NCBI GenBank assembly: GCA_039961715.1
Contig: JABRVW010000043.1
Span: 1 to 5,979, forward strand
From: JACQPU01 sp039961715
Lineage (GTDB): Bacteria; Bacteroidota; Ignavibacteria; UBA10030
DNA length: 5,979 bases
Reading direction: 5' to 3'
Positions within the stretch are counted from its first letter, which is position 1. Each line of letters begins with the position of its first letter. The notes beneath the pieces were generated by a model that saw only the letters and a list, made by a program, of their open reading frames with translations, was not told the origin of the DNA and ran no database searches. Shown in pieces: positions 1 through 5,979 of this stretch. Both the position numbers and the translations under genes were made by a program.

Positions 1-162
1 CCGTGCCCCTCTGTGTCTCCGTGTCTTGGTGGTTCCCCCCTTATTCACCACGGAGGCACAGAGACACGGAGGATCACTGAGAATCCCGTGCCCCTCTGTG
101 CCTCCGTGTCTCCGTGGTTCCCTTTATTCACACCACGGAGGCACAGAGACACGGAGGATCAC
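1..162. repeat. Tandem duplication (85-bp period) of a hairpin-forming CACCACGGAGGCACAGAGAC-type repeat
   Basis: Two head-to-tail units start at 1 and 86. Each has a left arm (8-33 and 93-118), a 13-nt loop and a right arm (47-72 and 132-157) that is the near reverse complement of the left (5 and 4 mismatches in 26). The 32 bp at 46-77 and 131-162 are identical between units. Arms are built from short iterated purine/pyrimidine words (GGAGGCACAGAGACACGGAGG and its complement). Unit 1 begins at the window edge, so the array may continue to the left. From general knowledge, similar CACGGAG/CACAGAG repeats are scattered between genes in many environmental bacterial genomes; their role is not established. 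The second unit overlaps the last codon and stop of the Wzi-like gene. There is no coding evidence in 1-158. Confidence 0.85.
93..157 (-). terminator. Possible transcript-end hairpin directly after the Wzi-like gene
   Basis: The right and left arms of repeat unit 2 can pair as a 26-bp imperfect stem with a 13-nt loop, beginning just past the TGA at 161-159. A transcript leaving the Wzi-like gene would fold here and again in unit 1. No U-run follows the stem on the minus strand, so this is not a classic intrinsic terminator. It could instead protect the 3' end or act with Rho; the role is inferred from position only. Confidence 0.3.
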
Positions 163-1853
163 CACACCCCGTACTCCACACCCACCCTGAATTCGGTTCT
201 GCTGTTGTCATTCAGCCCCGGGTTTGCTTCGTCGCTCCGGTCGATGAGGCGGAGGCTGCCGAAGAGGAACGCGTCGCGGGCGAACTGGTAGCGGCCCGAA
301 AATCCGAAGGTCTGCTCCCTGTGCACAGGACCGTAGAGAAACGGTTGCGATGGCGTTTGGTATTGGAACGCGATGTCTTTCAATCCACCTTTCCGGTATT
401 TATCGAAGAATCCTTCCAAACGCACCTGTCGCACGGGCGTCAGCACAATTGCCGCGTACAGCAGGTCGGCATTCTGTCCGATCCAGTGTCCCATGTCATA
501 TCCGTTATTCGTAAACGTTGCGGCGGGGTACTTGTGTGTATAGACCCAGGGATTCAGACGGGTGTATTCCAGCGCAACCTCGACGTTTCTGACTGGAAAG
601 TCGTAAATCCGGCCTCCGATGGTGTATCCGAGCTGGTTCCGTGCGCGGCCGGGATTCAGGAGGTCATCCGTCGAAATCTCGTCGATAAGGACAGACAGGT
701 AGAGATTGGTATTGCGAATCAGATTGACATCCAGCGATCCGTACCATTGAATGTTATCCGTGTCCCTGTTGTAATGTTCACCCGATTTGAAAAACATGAC
801 CGGAAGGAGATACAGGAGCTGGATATTTTTGTCGCTGTAGATCACCGTTTCGCCAAGGGAGAGGTCGAGTCCGTCGATGATCGAGAACTCCAGTCCGTGC
901 CCGGCCATGTATTTTGACCGGTACACGGGTCTATAGAAGTCAATCAGATTCGATGAGTAGGTTCGATAGGACCGTGCCGAATCGATCGCGTTAGAATGCA
1001 GATCGGCAAGAACATAGACAAAGTCGAGCCAGGAGGCGATTGGCACGCGGAGTTTGAACTGAGGGGGTGAAGGGGATTTCCGGGACAGGATGACGTTGCC
1101 TCGTGCCCCGTAGCCCCAGACGTTCTGGAGTTTCTCGAGCGAGAGAGTGAATTCCCCCACCTGCCAGCTCAACTGGGCTTCAGTCGTGTTATATTCAAGA
1201 AACTCCGGGCCACTGCGTGTGTGTACAATCCCCGGTTCGGGCGTGTTGGCCTTTCCGAAATCGACGGCGTTTCCGGCCTCGCGGTAGTCCACAAAGTTAA
1301 AGGAGAATCCGACGTCCTTGAATGCGTAGCCGTAGAACCGTGCTCCCTGGGCGCGGAGGCGGACGTTTTCGCTTCCGGACCTGAACCACTGCAGGCGTGC
1401 ATTGAGATCGAAGTTGATGATGCCGTCAGTCAGGTCTGCCGAAAGCAACCGCCAGCGGAGGTCCGTGGGATCCGGGTCGCCGGCGAGGGATCCGAGCTCA
1501 TAGCTGAATTCGGACTTGAGGTACTCGTAGGTATCGCGTTCGTAGGTCGTGAGCAGGTCGAGCTTGGCCTGGACCGACGCCAGTTGTTTGGCGATCGCCA
1601 TGCGTGAGAGTGGTTTGAACGCATCACGGTATTCATGGAGAATTCCCCTGGCCTCCAGGCGTTTCAGGAAATCGTAGATCTCATGCGTAGTCGGCAGGGA
1701 GACGGACTGGGCTCGTGCCGTTGCGGCAAGGATGGAAACAAGTGCGATGAGAAACTGGAGTCGGCGTTTGAGCAATGCGATGCAGGTGCTTAATGAACGA
1801 TGCAAACTGGAATATCCTGAAAGGTCAGGAGAAAAGCCAACTTGTTCGGGCAT
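159..1853 (-). CDS. Wzi-like capsule assembly family outer-membrane beta-barrel protein
   Basis: Predicted outer-membrane barrel of 564 residues from the ATG at 1853. A basic-hydrophobic signal peptide (KRRLQFLIALVSILAATARA, residues 29-48) is followed by a likely cleavage before QS. Residues 55-120 are helical and SLH-like (EIYDFLKRLEARGIL, then KPLSRMAIAKQLASV). The rest alternates polar and aromatic residues as in barrel strands; GYDMGHWIGQNADLLY at 451-466 followed by RKGG at 487 resembles the Wzi family, whose E. coli member binds group 1 capsule at the cell surface. The chain ends VGVEYGVW; a terminal aromatic residue suits recognition by the BAM complex. The only cysteine (residue 24) lies before the signal peptide core, so the mature protein has none. 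The ATG leaves about 28 residues before the basic region and lacks a Shine-Dalgarno; TTG codons at 1805 or 1775 would give more usual signal peptides. It lies 36 bp after the peptidase gene and is probably co-transcribed. The ligand is unknown. Confidence 0.85.
   Translation of the reverse strand: MPEQVGFSPDLSGYSSLHRSLSTCIALLKRRLQFLIALVSILAATARAQSVSLPTTHEIYDFLKRLEARGILHEYRDAFKPLSRMAIAKQLASVQAKLDLLTTYERDTYEYLKSEFSYELGSLAGDPDPTDLRWRLLSADLTDGIINFDLNARLQWFRSGSENVRLRAQGARFYGYAFKDVGFSFNFVDYREAGNAVDFGKANTPEPGIVHTRSGPEFLEYNTTEAQLSWQVGEFTLSLEKLQNVWGYGARGNVILSRKSPSPPQFKLRVPIASWLDFVYVLADLHSNAIDSARSYRTYSSNLIDFYRPVYRSKYMAGHGLEFSIIDGLDLSLGETVIYSDKNIQLLYLLPVMFFKSGEHYNRDTDNIQWYGSLDVNLIRNTNLYLSVLIDEISTDDLLNPGRARNQLGYTIGGRIYDFPVRNVEVALEYTRLNPWVYTHKYPAATFTNNGYDMGHWIGQNADLLYAAIVLTPVRQVRLEGFFDKYRKGGLKDIAFQYQTPSQPFLYGPVHREQTFGFSGRYQFARDAFLFGSLRLIDRSDEANPGLNDNSRTEFRVGVEYGVW
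1803..1818 (-). promoter_or_regulatory. Possible ribosome binding site (AGGA) and alternative TTG start for the Wzi-like gene
   Basis: On the minus strand AGGA (1818-1815) lies 9 nt before an in-frame TTG (1805-1803), whereas the 36 bp before the ATG at 1853 hold no purine-rich site. Starting here gives 548 residues and puts 12 residues before the KRR of the signal peptide, a more normal layout than 28. A further TTG at 1775 would give an even more compact signal peptide (MLKRRLQF...) but has no visible Shine-Dalgarno. Many Bacteroidota genes lack Shine-Dalgarno sites, so this evidence is weak. Confidence 0.3.
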
Positions 1854-1889
1854 TGACTGGAATGACGGAATGGTGGAAATATGGATCCA

Positions 1890-4800
1890 TCACCTCATCC
1901 TTGCCATTTTCTCCACGACCTCCACCCTCTCCCCTCCCTGCACTGCTGTCACCTTGTAAAAATACACCCCATTTGCCACCGGATCGCCGTTCTGGTCCCT
2001 TCCGTCCCACACGATCCTGTTGAATCCGATATTCATTTCTCCGGGCACCAGCTTCCGTTCATAGATCAATCTGCCTGCAACCGTATAGACTCTTATGCTG
2101 ACCTCATCCGGTTGAGTTGCGCCGGTCAGATGGAAGGTGAAGGCGGTTTCTGTCGAGAACGGATTTGGGAAATTGAAGACGTTCAGAAGGCGCGTTGCTG
2201 TTTCGACATTGAATCTCAGCTCATAGTTCATCGTATCAGCCGGATTTCCCGAAGCATCCAGCACTTGGAGGCTCAGCGTATGCGGTCCCTTGCTCAGGGT
2301 TGGGCGGACGATGACCTGGGCTTTTTCGGGTCCGGGCAGAGGCTCAAACAGGCTATCTGCCGCCGCGCCGAGCGATATTCTGCGGCTGTCGAGCATGAAA
2401 ATGACATTATTCGGATCGGTGATTGGGAGGGGGCTGTTGTCGCGGATGATGATCCTGATCTCGGGGGAAGGCGTAACATAATCGCCATCCAGAACCGGTA
2501 CGCCATCGAACCGCACATCAAAGGTTGGAGAGACGGTGTCCGCGAGCACTGCAAGTTGCAATGATACCGCGTTGTTGTTTGTGAAGGATTCTCTTTGAAG
2601 TCTCTCAGGATCAACATAAACGAGAATGGAGGTTTTCCCAACGCGTCCTGAGGTATTCAATCCGCCGGACGTAAATGGTGCCACAGACCCGGCGCCAACA
2701 GCAGGTACGACAATCCTTGAGAATTCCTGATACGCATTGTTTTCAAGCGCAGAAAATGCTACGACGACGCTCTCGGCCGGTGCTTCACCAATGTTGTACA
2801 GATTGCCCGACACCGAGACGCTTTCCCCCTCCAGCACGGAATCCTGGCCCAGTGCAATTGTCTGGTATCCAAGAGCAAGTTCGGCCGGCGGATCAAAATC
2901 AACACTCCATCTGTTGATTGTGGGACTAAGACCGGCTGAATCAGAATACAGGGTTGCCATCAACCTTATTGCTCTGACTGATTCAGGCAGGATTTCTGCA
3001 ATCGGGGTTACGCCAGGTACGACATTGGCGACTGTGTCCACGCTGCCGGCGTCGTATGAACGGACCACATCCATGGAAATCCTCGTGATTCCGGGAACGG
3101 TATCAACATCCCACTCAATTGATTTCCAAGCGGCTGCCGGGCCTATCGTTTCTGTTACAATCGTTCCTTGAATGCCGGCGACACGGAGAGTATCCCGGAG
3201 GGTAATCGGTGATCCTGAAGTCTGCATTTCCTCCTGTACTGATCCTATTGCGGCACCTTTTCGCCCCACGATTGCCCATGACGATCGGAATCCGACGGAT
3301 CGAATCATGGAACTCCCAATCGCCTCAAAGGCCACATTGATTCGCTCTGTTTTGTTCAACGCCCCTTCATCCGAAATTGCAGCCAGGACCCAACGGCCGT
3401 CGGGGACTTCTTCGACATACTTGGCCAAGCCTGCCGTATCGGGATCTTGATGGATGTCAAACGCTGCAAAGGATTCCACGTGCCCCGAATACTGGTTGAC
3501 TACGGCGATATTGTAGCCACGATTGACAAAACCAAGAGAGACATCGATACCGTCAACAAGCACGGAAACCTGACTGCCATAATCGAACCCGGCTGAGGTT
3601 ACTTCAACAGAAACATCTCTCTCGAGAAGCCGCATGGAATCCGCGGCTTCAATACCCGAAAGCATGTTTCGTTGAAACATGCCGGCCCCCTCCTGTGTCC
3701 AGGTCCTCTGCATTCCCCGGGATGTTCTGAACACGGAGGACACCCAACCGGTTGAATCCGTGTCGTCATGGATCCTCCCACGCCAGTAATAGGTTGCAGA
3801 ATCCCTGAACAGCCCCGGTCCGCCGTTCCACTGTGTGACAAGCAATCCCAACGGGATATTTTGCGCCACCGTCTTCGATGGACTGTCAAAGGTCTGCGAG
3901 GTATCAATCTCAAGAATCAAGCGATGCATCGGCGAAAGGCGAACGTTGGGATTCTGAACGACAAAGCGGATGCTATCCGGATGCACCAGGGCTGAAGGCA
4001 GGGGGCGCAGCAGCTGCAGTTGACCTGAGGTCACAAAAAAAGACATGGAAGCGCTGTTATTGCTCTCTGATTCCTCTGCGATGAGATTCGTTGGATCAAG
4101 TTGCACGCTGAGGGTATGCGAGCCACCTCGTTTCAGCGCAGGAACGGAGAACGAGACTGTATCAACCAATCTGGGAGCCTTGAGCCTCGAGCTGAATACC
4201 TCTGGTTGCTCGCCTTCGAAAGCATGTATCCACCTCACTGTGAGGGACTCAGCCGCCGCAAGGCCGAAATTGGACACGGGGACGGTAACCGAGACGAGAT
4301 CGTCTGCCTCACTTGGTATTTCAGGAATAATGGAAAACGTGCCCGCCGTGACCGCAAGATCCGGTTGTCGCGCAACGCCGATCTGCATCGCTGGATCACC
4401 GAGGAAAGAGAATTGCCTTAGTGCCTGGCGTGACAGCATTGATCCCGAGCTGATTTGCCAAAGCACAGTTTTGGCCTTCAGGACAAGGACGCCAGGTTCT
4501 CGAACCGTATCCTTCGCAAATGCCGTGTAGATGGTTTGGGCAATGGAGCGCAGGGGGGACTCATAGCCAAACCCGGAACTGCCCAAATAGCCCATCGCGC
4601 CCCCCTCGGCCGCACTCAACAACCGCTCACCAAATGAATCTGTGAGCGGTTCCGCAAAGCGTACCGTACTGCAACTAATGTCAGACACGAGGTGTCTCTT
4701 TCCCTCCCTGTTCTTCAGTTGTGCGGCACTGCTGATTCCGTTCCCCCAGAGCTCTGTCCCCGCGTGGCCGTAGAAATTGATCCAACCGGCTCCTTCCTCA

Positions 4801-5979
4801 AGCATGCGCTTGACTTCCTCCGTTTGCTCGAATTCAACCACATTGGTCACAGTTTTGTAGAGTCGCGAGGCCCGGCCGGCCAGCGGATCTGGCGCGATAA
4901 GCGAATCGATCAGCCGATCGGAAAAAATCTGGAAACGCGCCGTTTCTGTGGAGTTAAAACCGGAAGCCATGAACATGAAAGTTTTATTCCAAAGGGAGAG
5001 AGGAGCTGTCTCATAGGCAATGAGCCTGTCAACGAACGAACTCGCGGCGGACATAGTGCCCACGGGGATTCGTCCAATGTGTTTTTGCGGAAGAAATGGT
5101 GTGTCGGGATTCTCGACAAACCAGCTATCGGAAGCCGGATTCCCATACGACGGAACGATATTGATCTTGCCTGTACCCAGGTTATCCTTGTAATCCCAAT
5201 TCGCATCTCCAAAAAGAACAACAGAGGATGGCTTTGGGGGAATCCAGAGGGAATCGGTCGCCAGCAGAAAATCGCGGATTGCCTCCGGGCTCAGATGCCC
5301 GTAATTGAATTCATCATAGATGTCCTCGACATCCACCACGCGTGTCCGATACCCGCTCCGTTGGCCCCGATACTGGGCCAGGCGCGATGCCTGCGTCAGC
5401 AGTTCCCCGCCCGAGATTATGAGATAATCGGCACCCAAGGCATCTGAGCGAAGATTCTGAAGAACTTTCTTTGTCACGCTTGCCGGGCTGTGTTTGCCTG
5501 ATTCAGTCGACACAAAGTAGGTGCGGCCCGCGAGGAGAGTATCGTAAAATGTAATGGAAACATTACCCGCACCCCCCGAGACTGCTCCCTCCAACCTCTT
5601 TTCCAGGCCACCCGAGGCAGTCACGCGATAGACGGAGATATCTGTTCCCGAGAAGCCCGAAATTTGAAACTGCGCAATTTGACCGGGTACACCCTCACTC
5701 TGAACAACAAGCAATGTGTCGCCATCGGCTACGAGATTCTTCATCACCTCCACCTCCACCCAATCGAGAAACACTTCGTTCACGCTGGCGCCTGTCGGGA
5801 TTGAACGGACGAGAATGGCATTCGCGCCTTCCAAAAAGAGGCTTGAAGCCGCTGGTAGGGCAAACACAGTATCTGAGTTCCCCGGAAACTGAATCGTCCC
5901 CAAAGGAGTTCCGTTCAGGCTGATCTCAACCTCGTGGTTGGGAGTGCTTTGCTGTGCCACGGGACTATGGAGCCTCCCA
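1890..5979 (-). CDS. Secreted C25 (gingipain-type) cysteine peptidase with T9SS type A sorting domain, N-terminus cut by window edge
   Basis: Predicted extracellular or surface cysteine endopeptidase exported by the type IX secretion system. The frame stays open to the right edge, and the GTG at 5960 lies inside a continuous domain, so the true start is outside. Counting from that GTG codon: residues 1-75 form a beta-rich region ending LDWVEVEV, common ahead of C25 domains; 178-528 are the peptidase, with FGDANWDYKD at 250, His399 in NFYGHAG, Cys430 in SDISCSTVRF and a closing LGDPAMQI. The His-Cys spacing of 31 is close to that of gingipains. Then follow CARDB (533-643), an FN3-like domain (645-747, YYWRGRI), an ILEI/FAM3-like domain (783-911), a jelly-roll-like region (915-1022), a second CARDB (1024-1139), an Ig-like domain (1143-1252) and the FlgD-like sorting domain (1258-1356, NFPNPF). 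Cys430 is the only cysteine seen. The T9SS sortase PorU shares the C25 fold, but the extra domains and non-Por neighbour favour an exported substrate. Cleavage specificity cannot be read. Confidence 0.93.
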   Translation of the reverse strand, partial: GRLHSPVAQQSTPNHEVEISLNGTPLGTIQFPGNSDTVFALPAASSLFLEGANAILVRSIPTGASVNEVFLDWVEVEVMKNLVADGDTLLVVQSEGVPGQIAQFQISGFSGTDISVYRVTASGGLEKRLEGAVSGGAGNVSITFYDTLLAGRTYFVSTESGKHSPASVTKKVLQNLRSDALGADYLIISGGELLTQASRLAQYRGQRSGYRTRVVDVEDIYDEFNYGHLSPEAIRDFLLATDSLWIPPKPSSVVLFGDANWDYKDNLGTGKINIVPSYGNPASDSWFVENPDTPFLPQKHIGRIPVGTMSAASSFVDRLIAYETAPLSLWNKTFMFMASGFNSTETARFQIFSDRLIDSLIAPDPLAGRASRLYKTVTNVVEFEQTEEVKRMLEEGAGWINFYGHAGTELWGNGISSAAQLKNREGKRHLVSDISCSTVRFAEPLTDSFGERLLSAAEGGAMGYLGSSGFGYESPLRSIAQTIYTAFAKDTVREPGVLVLKAKTVLWQISSGSMLSRQALRQFSFLGDPAMQIGVARQPDLAVTAGTFSIIPEIPSEADDLVSVTVPVSNFGLAAAESLTVRWIHAFEGEQPEVFSSRLKAPRLVDTVSFSVPALKRGGSHTLSVQLDPTNLIAEESESNNSASMSFFVTSGQLQLLRPLPSALVHPDSIRFVVQNPNVRLSPMHRLILEIDTSQTFDSPSKTVAQNIPLGLLVTQWNGGPGLFRDSATYYWRGRIHDDTDSTGWVSSVFRTSRGMQRTWTQEGAGMFQRNMLSGIEAADSMRLLERDVSVEVTSAGFDYGSQVSVLVDGIDVSLGFVNRGYNIAVVNQYSGHVESFAAFDIHQDPDTAGLAKYVEEVPDGRWVLAAISDEGALNKTERINVAFEAIGSSMIRSVGFRSSWAIVGRKGAAIGSVQEEMQTSGSPITLRDTLRVAGIQGTIVTETIGPAAAWKSIEWDVDTVPGITRISMDVVRSYDAGSVDTVANVVPGVTPIAEILPESVRAIRLMATLYSDSAGLSPTINRWSVDFDPPAELALGYQTIALGQDSVLEGESVSVSGNLYNIGEAPAESVVVAFSALENNAYQEFSRIVVPAVGAGSVAPFTSGGLNTSGRVGKTSILVYVDPERLQRESFTNNNAVSLQLAVLADTVSPTFDVRFDGVPVLDGDYVTPSPEIRIIIRDNSPLPITDPNNVIFMLDSRRISLGAAADSLFEPLPGPEKAQVIVRPTLSKGPHTLSLQVLDASGNPADTMNYELRFNVETATRLLNVFNFPNPFSTETAFTFHLTGATQPDEVSIRVYTVAGRLIYERKLVPGEMNIGFNRIVWDGRDQNGDPVANGVYFYKVTAVQGGERVEVVEKMARMR
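3662..3682. repeat. Perfect 9-bp inverted repeat with 3-nt spacer inside the peptidase gene
   Basis: GCATGTTTC and GAAACATGC flank GTT. It encodes MFQRNM just before the ILEI-like domain of the peptidase. The half-sites TGTTTC/GAAACA match those of the chromosomal parS site, but the spacer is 3 nt rather than the 4 nt (ACGT) of parS. It may be chance within coding sequence. Confidence 0.5.
4621..4651. repeat. Perfect 10-bp inverted repeat with 11-nt loop inside the C25 catalytic region
   Basis: AACCGCTCAC (4621-4630) and GTGAGCGGTT (4642-4651) are exact reverse complements. The site encodes the EPLTDSFGERL stretch, 20 to 50 bases downstream, in the reading direction, of the catalytic Cys codon (4673-4671). 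No function is indicated; a local mRNA hairpin is possible. Confidence 0.5.

Noticed and set aside
46..162. CRISPR array (two identical 32-bp repeats)
   Set aside because: Only two copies are present, and the sequence between them is a near reverse complement of the repeat itself, not an independent spacer.
1..162. Insertion sequence terminal repeats
   Set aside because: No transposase is present, the two units are direct copies side by side, and no target duplication can be defined.
114..917. Long plus-strand open frame (267 codons) opposite the Wzi-like gene
   Set aside because: It lies wholly over the repeat and the antisense of a gene with clear signal peptide and barrel features. Its translation has no recognisable domain and opens inside the repeat.
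1881..2564. Plus-strand open frame of 227 codons opposite the sorting and Ig-like domains
   Set aside because: The minus frame encodes a textbook T9SS sorting domain here; the plus frame is a shadow with no domain signs.
3662..3682. Genuine parS centromere site
   Set aside because: The central spacer is GTT rather than ACGT, making the site 15 rather than 16 bp; no ParA/ParB genes are in view.
4692..5447. Plus-strand open frame of 251 codons opposite the C25 domain
   Set aside because: It is antisense to the most conserved part of the peptidase, including the catalytic His codon, and its translation resembles no known family.
5958..5960. GTG as the true start of the peptidase gene
   Set aside because: The frame continues open to the window edge (reading GRLHSP before it), there is no signal peptide after it, and it falls within the beta-rich region that precedes C25 domains.
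1890..5979. Annotation as the T9SS sortase PorU
   Set aside because: The C25 fold is shared, but the long CARDB, FN3 and ILEI additions and the absence of a PorV-like neighbour argue against it. It cannot be excluded without the N-terminus and a tree.

Overview
The window holds two same-strand (minus) genes plus a short block of repetitive non-coding DNA at its left edge. Reading in the direction of transcription, from the right edge to the left: (1) a very large secreted C25 (gingipain-type) cysteine peptidase that is cut by the right edge, so its N-terminus is missing (5979..1890); (2) after a gap of 36 bp or more, an outer-membrane beta-barrel protein of the Wzi-like capsule assembly family (1853..159); (3) a tandemly duplicated, hairpin-forming repeat (1..162) into which the second gene runs, taking its stop codon from the repeat.

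The organism is most likely a member of the Bacteroidota/Chlorobiota/Ignavibacteria part of the FCB group. The first protein ends in a typical type IX secretion system (T9SS) type A sorting domain (NFPNPF near its start; a WDGRDQNGDPVANGVYFYKV segment near its end). The second protein has a Gram-negative signal peptide and a barrel ending in an aromatic residue. Moderate GC content and mostly weak Shine-Dalgarno sites fit this group but do not identify a genus.

The peptidase is a mosaic. It has an N-terminal beta-rich region, a C25 catalytic domain with a visible His/Cys pair, a first CARDB domain, a fibronectin-III-like domain, an ILEI/FAM3-like domain (a fold best known from animal proteins), a jelly-roll-like region, a second CARDB domain, an Ig-like domain, and the T9SS sorting domain. 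Its only cysteine in the visible 1362 residues is the predicted nucleophile. The second protein has an alpha-helical segment resembling an SLH domain between its signal peptide and its barrel.

The genes are probably co-transcribed. Together they suggest a cell-surface module in which a T9SS-exported protease or adhesin is displayed beside an outer-membrane barrel that handles surface polysaccharide; this functional link is inference. No RNA genes, CRISPR array, transposase or complete mobile element were seen. Apart from the repeat block and the short intergenic gap, essentially the whole window is coding.
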